This document shows positions 10,345 to 19,969 of a DNA stretch of 64,000 nucleotides, piece after piece. The notes beneath the pieces are model-generated. The model was given only the letters and a program-made list of their open reading frames with translations. It made no database searches and was not told the DNA's origin. Within the stretch, counting starts at the first letter, position 1. Each line of letters opens with the position of its first letter. A program made the position numbers and the translations under genes. The stretch is from JALORV01 sp963703945 (lineage in GTDB: Bacteria > Pseudomonadota > Gammaproteobacteria > Burkholderiales > Burkholderiaceae_F), in assembly GCA_963703945.1 (NCBI GenBank), contig CAVPGM010000025.1, forward strand, positions 186,001 to 250,000, read 5' to 3'.

Positions 10345-10680
10345 ATGGTCCCCACGGTGTCGTCGTCCCACAGCGTACGTCGCGGTCAGCCCGGCTCGCT
10401 CGGCGTGCCCGCGCGGCGTCCGCCGCATCCCGGCCATTTTCTCGACAGCCGCTTTCTCAGGCCGCTCGGCATCAGCCAGACCGAGCTTGCCGAGGCACTC
10501 GGCGTGTCGCGCCGGCGGGTGAACGAGTTGATCAACGGCAAGCGGGCGATCACGCCCGACACTGCCGTGCGGCTCGCGATGTACTTCGGCAACGAGGCGG
10601 CCTTCTGGATGCACCTCCAGGTGGCCTGGGATATGCACACGGCCGTGCGGGAAGTGCGCGCATCGACGCGTCGCCCCTGA
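10345..10680 (+). CDS. HigA/XRE-type helix-turn-helix protein, no toxin partner
   Basis: A small protein whose core RPPHPGHFLDSRFLRPLGIS, followed by QTELAEALGVSRRRVNELING and a DTAVRLAMYFGNEAAFWMHLQ tail, matches HigA-type antitoxins (HTH_XRE about residues 45-95). Family members usually start just before the RPPHPG segment, so GTG 10405 is a credible alternative to ATG 10345; neither has a good ribosome site. No HigB or RelE toxin lies beside it. It sits between hupC and hupD on the same strand, which is unusual for a hydrogenase operon. It may act as a stand-alone regulator; function not known. Confidence 0.75.
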   Translation: MVPTVSSSHSVRRGQPGSLGVPARRPPHPGHFLDSRFLRPLGISQTELAEALGVSRRRVNELINGKRAITPDTAVRLAMYFGNEAAFWMHLQVAWDMHTAVREVRASTRRP

Positions 10681-10707
10681 TCTAGATTTCACTCGATCCA
10701 TGACCGG

Positions 10708-10721
10708 TTGACGTAACGCAA
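10708..10721. promoter_or_regulatory. Second TTGACGT-type box, upstream of hupD
   Basis: TTGACGTAACGCAA within GGTTGACGTAACGCAACGG closely resembles the box before hupS (GGTTGACGTGCATCAACGG): the same flanks and outer arms with a changed centre. It lies 60 bases before the hupD start. This could mark a second promoter for the maturation genes. The half-site match is weaker (GCAA in place of ATCAA). Confidence 0.35.
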
Positions 10722-10780
10722 CGGGGTGCGTTCGCTTGCGCGTAACTTCAGCTGTAACCCACTGCGTTACAGGCGAGCGC

Positions 10781-11407
10781 ATGAACGAGCGGCGAGAAGT
10801 CCTGGTCCTGGGCATCGGCAACCTGCTCTGGGCCGACGAAGGTTTCGGCGTGCGCGCCGTCGAGGCGTTGAATGCAGCCTATGCGTTTCCGCGCCAGACG
10901 TGCTGCTGCTCGACGGCGGCACGCTCGGACTCAATCTGCTCGAGTACGTCGAATCGTCGCGGCGCGTGCTCGTGTTCGACGCGATCGATTTCGGTCTGCC
11001 GCCCGGCGTCGCTGAAGGTGCTGCGCGATGGCGACGTGCCGCGCTGGGGCGCTCGCAAGATGAGTCCGCATCAGAACGGATTCAACGACGTACTGGCGCT
11101 GGCGCAGCTGCACGCGCGCACGCCGGACTCGGTCGTCGCGATCGGCGTTCAGCCGCTGCTGCTCGACGACTTCGGCGGAAGCCTCACCGAGCCGGTGCGT
11201 ATGCGCCTCGCCGAGGCCGTTGCTTTGGCCGCGGTGCAACTCGCGGACTGGGGCTATGCCGGCCGCGCGCGCGCGATCGACGAAGTTGTCGAGCCGCTTA
11301 ACGCCGGGTCGCTCGCGCTCAGTCCCTACGAGAGTGGCCGGCCGACCGCCGAAGAAGCGCCTGCCGCATCGGCGATCCGCGCCTGCTCGACGCACTGCGG
11401 ACGCTAG
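10781..11407 (+). CDS. hupD: Hydrogenase maturation endopeptidase HupD (two frameshifts)
   Basis: Nickel-dependent checking protease that removes the C-terminal peptide of HupL. The three Ni-binding residues of the family can be placed: Glu20 in GNLLWADEGFG, Asp in VLVFDAIDFG, and His in RKMSPHQNGF. The protein begins in one frame, passes through a second (LLLDGGTLGLNLLEYVESS) and returns, with slips near 10893 and 11010. At about 208 residues it is slightly longer than E. coli HyaD because of its C-terminal tail. The start ATG at 10781 opens MNERREVLVLGIGN. It stops two bases before hupF. Confidence 0.92.
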   Translation: MNERREVLVLGIGNLLWADEGFGVRAVEALNAAYAFPRQTCCCSTAARSDSICSSTSNRRGACSCSTRSISVCRPASLKVLRDGDVPRWGARKMSPHQNGFNDVLALAQLHARTPDSVVAIGVQPLLLDDFGGSLTEPVRMRLAEAVALAAVQLADWGYAGRARAIDEVVEPLNAGSLALSPYESGRPTAEEAPAASAIRACSTHCGR

Positions 11408-11409
11408 CC

Positions 11410-11713
11410 ATGTGCATTGGCATTCCGATGCGGGTGCTGCACGTCGACAATGGCATGGCCGAGTGTGCCGGCCAGGGGCGAAACGAGCGGCTGAACCTGA
11501 TGCTGATCGGCGATGTGCCGCGCCGGCACCTGGGTGCTGGCCCACCAGGGCTCGGCGCTGCGCACGATGAGCGAGGACGAAGCGCTGCGGACCGGCGAGG
11601 CACTGGCCGCGCTCGAGGCCGCGCTCGCCGGCAATGATGTTGATGCCTTCTTCGCCGATCTCGTCGCGCGCGAGCCGACGTTGCCCCCTCATCTGAAGGA
11701 CACGAAGGCATGA
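11410..11713 (+). CDS. hupF: HupF, HypC-family hydrogenase chaperone (one frameshift)
   Basis: Second HypC paralogue of the cluster, dedicated to the large subunit and thought to protect it at elevated oxygen. It starts MCIGIPMRVL with the essential N-terminal Cys2 of the HypC family. One extra base near 11520 breaks the frame; the rest reads WVLAHQGSALRTMSEDEA and ends at 11713. About 100 residues, longer than true HypC (79 here) as is typical of HupF. The stop overlaps the hupG start by four bases. Confidence 0.9.
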
Positions 11714-12163
11714 GCTCACAGGCCGCCGAAACCGTGCTGCATCCGCTGCTCGACCAGCTTTTCACGCGACATGGATTTACGCGCGTTGCTGCGGACACGC
11801 TCGATGCGTTCGCCGCCGCACCGGGCCACGCACTGCTCGTCTTCACCGAGGATCCGCAACGCTACAAGGAAACGCTCGATCTGGCGGTCATCGCTCCCGA
11901 AGTCGCGAAGGCGTTTGCCGGCAGTTTCCGAGTCGGCGTGCTGTTGCCGTCCGATGCGCGCAAGGCGGCGTCGCGTTACGGCTTCGCGCGCTGGCCGGCC
12001 CTGGTCATGCTGAAGGACGGCATGTACGTCGGCGCAATCGACGGCCTGCGCAACTGGGATCGAGTACGTCGAGAACGTGCAACGCCTGCTCGACGCAGAG
12101 CCGACCCGCGCGCCGACGGTCGGCATCGCCGTCAAGAGCGCCGGCGCGTCGGCATGTCATTGA
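11710..12163 (+). CDS. hupG: HupG/HyaE thioredoxin-like chaperone of the small subunit (one frameshift)
   Basis: A thioredoxin-fold protein without a CxxC redox motif, of the HyaE/HupG family that binds the Tat-exported small subunit before assembly. Visible are HALLVFTEDPQRYKE, VGVLLPSDARKAASRYGF and the cis-Pro strand ARWPALVMLKDGMYVGAI. One extra G near 12058 shifts the frame. The corrected tail reads NWIEYVENVQRLLDAE and stops at TGA 12161-12163, giving about 150 residues. Start overlaps hupF by ATGA. Confidence 0.85.
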
Positions 12164-12188
12164 GACTAGTGGAGCAAAGCGAGAAGCC

Positions 12189-13050
12189 ATGAAATCCTTT
12201 CCGATACCCGTGCGAGTGACCGGCCCGGGTTCGCAGGTCGAGGACGAGCCACTGCAGTACTTCGACATGCCGCGCGACGTCAGCACATTCGAGATGCCGA
12301 GCGTTCCGGAGACCGACGATGCCGAGTCGCTGCTGATCGCGCGCGACACGCTGGCCCGGCTGCTTGCGCTGATGCGGCAATGGAAGCCCGGTGCGCCATA
12401 TCCGGTGCTGGACATGCGCAGCATGTCGCAGCCGGCGCAGACGGTCGCCAACGAGATGCTCGGCGACGGCGAAGTCAGCATCCAGGTGCACGGCAACCGC
12501 ACGCTGAAGGTCCAGGAGAGCGTGTTCACGGGCCTGTGGCGCGTCATCGAACTCGATGGCGCCGGGCGCCTGCTTGCCGACTGGCTGGAGGCCGCGCCGC
12601 TGCCCGCCGCGGTGCTCGACGCCGCCCGCGAAGGCGCGCGCGACGCGCTGATGCCGGTGGAGATCCCGCCGGGCGCGATGAACTCCCCCGCGCTGCTGCA
12701 GGAACTGCAGGGCCAGCTGAAATCGCGCCGGCCCGGCGATCCGCCGCACGTGCTGAACCTGACGCTGTTTCCGATGACGCCCGAGGACCACCAGGTGCTC
12801 GAGCGCGCGCTGCCAGTCGGCGGCGTCGCAATCATCTCGCGCGGCTTCGGCAACTGCCGCATCACTTCGACCACCGCCCGCGGCATCTGGCGCGTTCAGT
12901 ACTTCAACAGCATGAACACGCTGATCCTGAACACGATCGAGGTCGTCGACGTGCCGGAAGTGGCCGCTGGCCGCCGCTGAGGACCTCGACGACACGCGCG
13001 AGCGTCTCGCCGAGCTGATCGAGTGGATGAGCGAATCCTGCCCTGCCTGA
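12189..13050 (+). CDS. hupH: HupH/HyaF hydrogenase expression and assembly protein (C-terminal frameshift)
   Basis: Member of the HyaF/HupH family (about 286 residues here), needed for small-subunit maturation. Typical segments are the N-terminal proline-rich MKSFPIPVRVTGPGSQ, the central GEVSIQVHG, and the C-terminal GGVAIISRGFGNCRITST with GIWRVQYFNSMNTLILNT. One extra base near 12967 would stop the protein early at 12980; corrected, it continues as AAAEDLDDTRERLAELIEW and ends at 13050, the normal family end. It is followed five bases later by the rubredoxin gene. Confidence 0.88.
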
Positions 13051-13055
13051 CAACC

Positions 13056-13262
13056 ATGGACACGCTGCAGAACGAACGCGTTCCGATCGAGCCTGCCACG
13101 CGCCTCGAGTGCAAGATCTGCTGGCACGTGTACGACCCGGCCGAGGGCGACGCGGTCTGGCAGGTGCCGCCGGGCACGGCGTTCACCGATCTCCCGGGGC
13201 ATTGGACCTGCCCCAACTGCGCGGCGAGCAAGGACGCCTTCCTGGTGCTGAGCGATGACTGA
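13056..13262 (+). CDS. hupI: HupI rubredoxin
   Basis: A 68-residue rubredoxin with the two iron-binding knuckles CKICWHVYDP and CPNCAASK spaced as usual. Hydrogenase-linked rubredoxins (HupI/HoxR) are needed for hydrogenase activity in air. I chose ATG 13056 (MDTLQNER). It has no clear ribosome site, but the hupH stop is only five bases away, so coupling is likely. The gene overlaps the next start by eight bases. Intact frame. Confidence 0.92.
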   Translation: MDTLQNERVPIEPATRLECKICWHVYDPAEGDAVWQVPPGTAFTDLPGHWTCPNCAASKDAFLVLSDD

Positions 13263-13805
13263 GCCGCTGCTGCCCGATCCGTCGGCACGCCTGAACGCCG
13301 CCTATCGCGTCGATCGCCAAACGCATGGACGGGCTCAACTTCGTGAACCCGTCCGTGCAGGTCGAGGCCGTCGCCTTCGCGCCGTGGCAATCGCACTGGC
13401 TCGGCGTGATGGTGACGCCGTGGTTCATCAACCTGATGCTGCTGCCGCGCGACGTGTCGGCATGGACCTCGGTGCCGCAGGGCAAGACACTGCGCTATCA
13501 CTTCCCGGCCGGTGACTACGACTTCATTTCGTCGCACGACGAGACGGTCGGCGAATACCAGATGTGCTCGCTGATCTCGCCGCTGCTCGACTTCGCCGAC
13601 CACGCGACCGCGCGCGAGGTCGCCGAACTCGCCCGCGACGCGCTGCTCGACCCCGCCAACGCGCCGGTTCCGGAAACCGGCCGGCGAAGACCCGGGTCCC
13701 GGCCCGCTGACGCGGATCAAGGAGCAAGCGCACGCGCCGATGTCGAAGCGTGACTTCCTGCGCGGGCGCTTCCTTCGCGAAGACTCCGATGCTGCGCGAG
13801 GGTGA
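13255..13805 (+). CDS. hupJ: HupJ, HybE-type [NiFe]-hydrogenase assembly chaperone (frameshifts)
   Basis: HybE/HupJ-family protein, which interacts with the large subunit and Tat export. It starts MTEPLLPDPSARLNAAYRV, slips frame near 13309, then reads MDGLNFVNPSVQVEAVAFAP and LGVMVTPWFINLMLLP, the family signature. A second slip near 13682 restores the expected tail (PGPLTRIKEQAHAPMSKRDF, then LRGRFLRED) and the stop at 13803-13805. About 183 residues. It overlaps hupI at its start and hupK at its end, in keeping with a tightly packed operon. Confidence 0.85.
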
Positions 13806-14877
13806 GATCAGCGTGCGGCTCGGGCTGCACTGCGGACGCATCGATTCGGTGGACATCCGATCGACACGGAGCCCGCTGCCCGAGCGATTCACGCGTGGAC
13901 GCGACGCCGACGAGGTCGCGCGCACGCTGCCGCTGCTGTATTCGATCTGCGCACGCGCGCAGGGCGCCGCGGCTGCGGCCGCGCTCGATGCGGCGCACGG
14001 CGTCCGACGGCCAACGCGGCCTCGATGACTCGGCGCAGCGCCGCAGTGCGCGACGAGATCGTCATCGAGCTCTTGACACGCCTGCTGCTCGACTGGCCGC
14101 GCGCGCTCGAGCTGCCACCGGACCCGCAGACCATTGCGCGGCTGCGCCAGGCGGCCGCGCGACGCGTTGCCGCCGATGCTGCGCGGCAGCGGCGCGCGAC
14201 GCGGTCTACGGCGTCGAGCCGCAGGCCTGGCTCGGCGACGCATCGCTGAGCGCGCTTGCGGACTGGGTCGGCCGCGGTACGACCCTGCCGGCGCGGCTGC
14301 TGCAGCGGATCGAGCGCTCGAGCGCTCGACCTCGGCCGCAGCGCGGTCCGCGTGATGCCGAGCACCAGCGCCGAGAGCCTGCTCGCGCGTTCTGCCTGCG
14401 CTCGGCGACGGCGACAGTTTCGCGCGCGCGCCGGCACTGGCACGGCACACCGGTCGAGACCGGCCCGCTTGCGCGCCGCGCACAGCACCCGCTGGTGTCG
14501 GCCTACACACGCGACGCATGGCAACACGCGTCGGCGGCGCGCTTCGTCGCGCAGCTGGTCGACCTCGCCGAGTGGCTGGCTGCGACGAGCGTCGAGACGG
14601 TGCGCCAGCACGCAGTCTGCGCCGGGCGTCGGGCTCGGGCTCGCCGAGACGGCGCGCGGTCTGCTGCTCCACCAGGCCGAGGTGTGCGACGGGCGCGTGC
14701 AGCGCTTCCGCATCGTCGCGCCGACGGAGTGGAATTTCCATCCCGATGGCGCGCTCGCGCAGGGACTGCTTGGCCGGCCGCGTCGCGGACGCGGCGCACG
14801 CGCGCCGCGACGCCGTGCTGCTCGTGCAGGCTCTCGATCCCTGCGTGGCGTTCTCGGTCGAGGTCACCGATGCATGA
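13789..14877 (+). CDS. hupK: HupK, large-subunit-like scaffold protein (several frameshifts)
   Basis: HupK is a distant relative of HupL proposed to hold the Fe(CN)2CO unit during assembly. It starts MLREGEISVRLGLHCGRID. Pieces found in successive frames include DEIVIELLTRLLLDWPRALE, VYGVEPQAWLGDASLSAL, GRGTTLPARLLQRIE, ETGPLARRAQHPLV, GRVQRFRIVAPTEWNFHP and VQALDPCVAFSVEVTDA. The last is the counterpart of the HupL motif DPCxxC with the second Cys replaced by Phe, so the Ni site is incomplete, as known for HupK. At least four base slips in 1.1 kb. About 362 residues. Its end overlaps the hypA start by eight bases. Confidence 0.82.
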
Positions 14878-15213
14878 GATGTCGCTCGCCGAGGGCATCC
14901 TGCAGATCGTCGAGGACACGGCACGCGCCAATGCCGCGGCGCAGGTGCGCGTCGGTGCTGCTCGAGATCGGTGCGCTGTCGCACGTCGAGGAACAGGCGC
15001 TGCGGTTCTGCTTCGACGCCGTCACGCGCGGCACGCGTGGCCGAGGGCGCGCGCCTCGACGTGCTCGCGACGCCCGGCCGCGCCTGGTGCATGCCGTGCG
15101 GCGCGAACGTGCCGCTCGCTCGCCTCGGCGATGCCTGCCCGCGCTGCGGCAGCTACCAGCTGCAGGTCACGCATGGCGAAGAGATGAAGGTCAAGGAGAT
15201 CGAGGTGGCGTGA
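14870..15213 (+). CDS. hypA: HypA nickel metallochaperone (two frameshifts)
   Basis: Delivers nickel to the large subunit together with HypB. Starts MHEMSLAEGILQIVED, with the N-terminal His2 and Glu3 of the Ni site. It slips frame near 14960 (LLEIGALSHVEEQALRFCFD) and near 15040, then shows the zinc site CMPCG and CPRCGSY (about residues 75-95). About 114 residues when corrected, the usual size. Stops 20 bases before hypB. Confidence 0.92.
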
Positions 15214-15233
15214 GCCCCTCGCGGAGAACGACG

Positions 15234-16229
15234 ATGTGCACGACCTGCGGATGTCAGACCGGTGAGACGAAGATCGAGGGCGCGACGGCGGCGCACGCGG
15301 CCGACACGCACGACGGCCACGCCGATGGACATTCCCATCTTCACACGCACGGCGGCGCGCCCGACCATGCGCACGTGTACGCGCACGAGCACGAGCACGA
15401 GCACGAGCATGTGATGCCGGACGGCAGCGTCGTGCGCCACAGCCATGCGCACGACGGTGGCGCGGACCTCCACTACGGCGAGGGACCAGCGCACGCACAT
15501 GCGCCGGGCATGAGCCAGGCGAAGATGGTGCAGGTCGAGCAGGACATCCTCGCGAAGAACGACCGGCACGCGCGCTTCAACCGCGAGTTCCTCGCCGAGC
15601 GCGGGATCTTCGCGGTCAACCTGGTCTCGAGCCCGGGTTCCGGCAAGACGACGCTGCTGACCGAGTCGATCAGGCGGCTGCAACCGCTTGCCGTGACGGT
15701 CATCGAGGGTGACCAGCAGACGACCCACGATGCCGACCGCATCCGCGCGACCGGTGCGCGCGCGCTGCAGATCAATACCGGCAAGGGCTGCCATCTCGAC
15801 GCCAGCATGGTCGAGCGCGCGCTCGAGCGACTGCAGCCGGCAGAGGACACGGTGCTCTTCATCGAGAACGTCGGCAATCTCGTGTGTCCGGCGGCATTCG
15901 ACCTCGGCGAGGCCTACAAGGTCGTCGTGCTGTCGGTCACCGAGGGCGAGGACAAGCCGCTGAAGTATCCGGACATGTTTCGCGCTGCCGCGGTGATGCT
16001 GCTGAACAAGGTCGACCTGCTGCCGTACGTGGATTTCGCGGTCGAACGCTGCATCGAGTACGCACGGCGCGTGAATCCATCGATAGAGGTGATGCAAGTG
16101 TCGGCGACCAAGGGCGACGGCATGGAGCTCTGGATCGACTGGATCCGGCTGCAGGCCGTGATCGCGCGCCATGCGCGTGAACGGCAGGCGACGGCCATAC
16201 AGTCGCACCCGGCAGAGCAGCCCGGCTGA
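15234..16229 (+). CDS. hypB: HypB nickel-binding GTPase with His-rich region
   Basis: GTPase that provides Ni for HypA-dependent insertion. It begins with the high-affinity metal motif MCTTCGC (Cys2, Cys5, Cys7). Residues about 20-90 form a histidine-rich store with repeated HEHEHEHEH and THGGAPDHAHVYAHE segments. The G domain follows: P-loop SSPGSGKTTL (about residue 131), DQQTTHDADR switch region with the conserved Cys-His metal site in GKGCHLDA, and the base-binding motif NKVDLLPY. 331 residues and intact, in contrast to its neighbours. GCGGAGAACGACG before the ATG is a weak ribosome site. The His stretch suggests nickel storage as in rhizobial HypB. Confidence 0.95.
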   Translation: MCTTCGCQTGETKIEGATAAHAADTHDGHADGHSHLHTHGGAPDHAHVYAHEHEHEHEHVMPDGSVVRHSHAHDGGADLHYGEGPAHAHAPGMSQAKMVQVEQDILAKNDRHARFNREFLAERGIFAVNLVSSPGSGKTTLLTESIRRLQPLAVTVIEGDQQTTHDADRIRATGARALQINTGKGCHLDASMVERALERLQPAEDTVLFIENVGNLVCPAAFDLGEAYKVVVLSVTEGEDKPLKYPDMFRAAAVMLLNKVDLLPYVDFAVERCIEYARRVNPSIEVMQVSATKGDGMELWIDWIRLQAVIARHARERQATAIQSHPAEQPG

Positions 16230-16235
16230 GGAGCG

Positions 16236-18574
16236 ATGGACACGGCGCTTCCGGTGATGCGACGCGCGCTGCGGGTGCGTGGTCAGGTGCAGGGCGTCGG
16301 CTTTCGGCCGTTCGTTTATCGCCTCGCGAACGACCTCGCACTCTCCGGCCGCGTCCTCAACGACGGCGCCGGGGTCGAGATCGAGGTCCAAGGCCCCGAT
16401 GCGCGCCTCGACGAGTTCCGCAACCGGCTCCAACGCGAAGTGCCAAGGCTGGCGCGCATTGACGCGCTGGAATCGCGCGCGATCACGCCGCACGCGGATG
16501 AGCCCGGCTTCGTGATCGCGGCCAGCGCCGGCGGGCCGGTATCGACCGGTGTCACGCCGGATTCCGCGCCCTGCGCGGACTGCATCGAAGAGATGTTCGA
16601 TCCGCACGATCGCCGCTGGCGCTACGCCTTCACCAACTGCACGAACTGCGGGCCGCGCTACACGATCACCCTCGCCCTGCCCTACGATCGGCCGAACACG
16701 AGCATGGCGCGCTTCCGCCAGTGCCCGGCGTGCCAGCGCGAATACGACGATCCGCTCGATCGCCGCTTCCACGCACAGCCAAACGCCTGCCCCGTCTGCG
16801 GACCGCGGCTCGCCCTGCTGCGCCCGGACGGCGAGCCGGTCGAGGTCGACGATCCGATCGGCGCGACACTGCAGCGCCTGCACGCGGGCGAGATCGTCGC
16901 GATCAAGGCCCTCGGCGGCTTTCAGCTCGCCTGTGATGCCCGCAACGCCGCGGCCGTCGCCCGGCTGCGCGAGCGCAAGGCGCGCGAGGAGAAGCCGTTC
17001 GCAGTCATGGTGGCGAACGTCGCGTCGTGCGCGCCGCTCGCGTTCCCGGATGCGGCCGAACGCGCGCTGCTGGAGTCGGCCGAGCGCCCGATCGTGCTGA
17101 TCGAGCAAGGCCCCGCGGCCGCTGCCGCGCTGCCGGGCGTGGCCCCCGGCATGACGACGCTGGGGCTGATGCTGCCGGCGGCACCGTTGCACCTACTGCT
17201 GTTCCACGAGGCTGCTGGCCGTCCCGCCGGCACCGGCTGGCTGCAGCGTGCCAACAAACTCGTACTCGTGATGACCAGCGCCAACCCAGGTGGCGAACCT
17301 CTGGTCATCGACAACGCCGAGGCCGTGCAGCGGCTCGGACGCATCGCCGATGCCCTGCTGGTGCACGACCGCGACGTGCTGCTCCGCTGCGACGACAGCG
17401 TCGTTCGCGCGCAGGCCGACGGCGGCGGCGCGCCCGTGTTCATCCGCCGCGCGCGCGGCTACACGCCGCTGCCGATACGCCTCGCCGACGACGGGCCGTC
17501 GGTCCTCGCGGTCGGTGGCTTCCTGAAGAACACCGTCTGCGTGACGCGCGCGGGCGAGGCGTTCCTGTCGCAGCACATCGGTTCGCTCGACAACGCGCCG
17601 ACCTGCAGCGCGCTCGACGAGACGGTCGACCACCTGTGCGAAGTGCTCGAGATCACACCACAGGCGGTCGTGCACGACCTGCATCCCGACTTCTACAGCA
17701 CGCGCTTCGCCGCCAGATTTGCGCGCACCCGCGCGGTGCCGCTGGTCGGCGCGCAGCACCATCATGCGCACATCGCGGCCGTGCTGGCGGAACACCGCGT
17801 CCGAGGCCCGGTGCTGGGCCTCGCGCTCGATGGCGTCGGCCTCGGCGCCGACGGTACCGCGTGGGGCGGCGAACTGCTGCGCGTCGCCGGCGCGCACTGC
17901 GAGCGGCTCGGACACCTGGCGCGCATCGCGACTGCCTGGCGGCGACCGTGCTGCACATGAGCCGTGGCGCATGGCGGCCGCAGCGCTGCACCTGATGGGT
18001 CGCGGCAGCGAGATCGCGGCCCGCTTCCGGCAGCCGGCCGCGCGCACGGTGCAGCAGATGCTGCTGCAGGACCTGCATTGCCCGATGACCAGCAGCATGG
18101 GCCGCTGGTTCGATGCGGTCGCGGGCCTGCTCGGCGTGCGCGATCTACAGGCGTTCGAAGGGCAGGCGCCGATGCTGCTCGAAGGACTGGCGGCGCGCCA
18201 CGGTGCAGCGACCGCGCTGAGCAACGGCCATCGCATCGTCGATGGCGTGCTCGACCTTCTGCCGCTGGCTCCAATGCCTCGCGGACGAGACCGATCGCGC
18301 GCGCGGCGCCGCGGTCTTCCACGCGACGCTGATCGAGGCGCTGGCCGAGTGGTGCGTCGCCTGCGCGCGCGAGCAGCGGCTCGGCACCGTCGTCTTCGGC
18401 GGCGGCTGCTTCAACAACGGAATCCTCGCATCCGGCCTGCGGCGAAGGCTGCGGGCCGAGCAGCTCGAAGTGCTCGAGGCCCGCCAGGCGCCGCCGAACG
18501 ATGGCGGACTCGCGCTCGGGCAGGCCTGGATCGCCCGCGAGATGCTGGCAGGTGCCGCTCAACTGATGGAATGA
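16236..18574 (+). CDS. hypF: HypF carbamoyltransferase (two frameshifts)
   Basis: Makes the cyanide ligands with HypE, using carbamoyl phosphate. Domains in order: acylphosphatase-like (GQVQGVGFRPFVYRLAND, residues 10-95), two zinc fingers (CADCIEEMF...CTNCG and CPACQREY...CPVCG, about 110-185), YrdC-like ATP domain (about 200-380), and Kae1-like domain (HDLHPDFYSTRFA, QHHHAHIAAVLAEH, LALDGVGLGADGTAWGGE, and VVFGGGCFNNGIL). Slips near 17930 and 18265 break the frame, each by one extra base. About 779 residues, normal. GAGGAGCG precedes the ATG, six bases after hypB. Confidence 0.94.
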
Positions 18575-18577
18575 ACG

Positions 18578-18817
18578 ATGTGCCTCGCCCTGCCTGCCCG
18601 GATCGTTGAACTGCTGCCTGCCGCCGAAGGCGTGATCGATCTCGGCGGCGTGCGCAAGCGGATCTCGCTCGAACTCGTGCCAGACGTGCGGGCGGGTGAC
18701 TACGTCATCGTGCATGTCGGCTATGCGCTGCAGAAGCTGGATGCGGTCGAGGCCGAGCGCACGCTGGCGCTGTTTGCCGAAGCCGGCCTGCCGGACGACG
18801 CCGAAGAGGCCGCATGA
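18578..18817 (+). CDS. hypC: HypC hydrogenase maturation chaperone
   Basis: A 79-residue protein that starts MCLALPARIVEL with the essential Cys2 that shuttles the Fe(CN)2CO unit between HypD and the large subunit. It keeps the GDYVIVHVGYALQKLD barrel end. Intact; it lies three bases after hypF and overlaps hypD by ATGA. HupF is the second paralogue in the cluster. Confidence 0.95.
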   Translation: MCLALPARIVELLPAAEGVIDLGGVRKRISLELVPDVRAGDYVIVHVGYALQKLDAVEAERTLALFAEAGLPDDAEEAA

Positions 18818-19953
18818 AGTACATCGACGAATTCCGCGACGGCGCGCTGGCGCGCGGCATTGCCCGCCGCATCGCCGCGGAAGCGAGGTCTGACCGCAGC
18901 TACCACCTGATGGAGTTCTGCGGCGGCCACACGCACGCGATCTCTCGCTACGGCATCAAGGACCTGCTGCCGGGCAACGTCAACATGGTGCATGGGCCGG
19001 GCTGCCCGGTCTGCGTCCTGCCGATCGGCCGCATCGACAGCGCGATCGAGCTCGCGACCCGGCACGCGGCGATCGTCTGCACCTACGCCGACACGATGCG
19101 CGTGCCGGCGTCCAACGGCCTGTCGCTGATGCGGGCGAAGGCACGCGGCGCCGACATCCGCATGGTCTACTCGGCCGCCGACGCGCTCAGAATCGCGCAG
19201 GACAATCCGGCGCGCGAAGTCGTGTTCTTCGCGATCGGCTTCGAGACGACGACGCCGCCGACCGCGCTGGTGATCCGCCAGGCAAAGGCGCTCGCGCTCG
19301 CGAACTTCACGGTGTTCTGCAACCACGTGCTGACGCCGGCCGCGATCACGCACATCCTCGAATCCCCCGAGGTGCGCGAGCTCGGCATCGTGCCGCTCGA
19401 CGGCTTCATCGGCCCGGCGCACGTCAGCACGGTGATCGGCAGCCAGCCCTACGAGTACTTCGCCGAGGAATACCAGCGGCCGGTCGTCATCGCCGGCTTC
19501 GAGCCGCTCGACGTCATGCAGGCGATCCTGATGCTCGTGCGCCAGCTGAACGAAGGCCGCGCCGAAGTGGAGAACGAGTTCACCCGCGCGGTCACGCGCG
19601 AGGGCAACGAGAAGGCGAAGGCGCTGGTCGCCGAGGTCTTCGAGCTGCGCCGCTCGTTCGAGTGGCGCGGTCTCGGCGAGGTGCCGTATTCGGCGCTGCG
19701 CATCAAGGAAGCCTATGCCGGCTTCGACGCCGAGCGCCGCTTCGGCGTCACCTACCGCTCGGTCGCCGACAACAAGGCCTGCGAATGCGGCGCCATTTTG
19801 CGCGGCGTGAAGAAGCCGACCGACTGCAAGGTGTTCGGCACGGTGTGCACGCCGGAGAACCCGATCGGCTCGTGCATGGTCAGCTCCGAAGGCGCGTGCG
19901 CCGCGCACTACACCTACGGCCGCTTCAAGGACGTCGAGGTCCGCGCCGCATGA
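18814..19953 (+). CDS. hypD: HypD Fe-S scaffold for Fe(CN)2CO assembly
   Basis: Central scaffold on which the Fe(CN)2CO group is built, with HypC and HypE. 379 residues and intact. Conserved motifs are present: MEFCGGHTHAISRYGI (Fe-binding Cys), GPGCPVCVLP (thiol pair), GFETTTPPTA, and the C-terminal [4Fe-4S] cysteines in CECGAILRGVKKPTDC plus CTPENPIGSCMVSSEGAC. Next to hypC and hypE in the standard order. Confidence 0.96.
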   Translation: MKYIDEFRDGALARGIARRIAAEARSDRSYHLMEFCGGHTHAISRYGIKDLLPGNVNMVHGPGCPVCVLPIGRIDSAIELATRHAAIVCTYADTMRVPASNGLSLMRAKARGADIRMVYSAADALRIAQDNPAREVVFFAIGFETTTPPTALVIRQAKALALANFTVFCNHVLTPAAITHILESPEVRELGIVPLDGFIGPAHVSTVIGSQPYEYFAEEYQRPVVIAGFEPLDVMQAILMLVRQLNEGRAEVENEFTRAVTREGNEKAKALVAEVFELRRSFEWRGLGEVPYSALRIKEAYAGFDAERRFGVTYRSVADNKACECGAILRGVKKPTDCKVFGTVCTPENPIGSCMVSSEGACAAHYTYGRFKDVEVRAA

Positions 19954-19969
19954 AGCCGGGCAAGCAGTG

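Noticed and set aside
15300..15430. Tandem DNA repeat (GAGCAC units) as a separate feature
   Set aside because: It encodes the histidine-rich metal-storage region of HypB and is explained by that protein.
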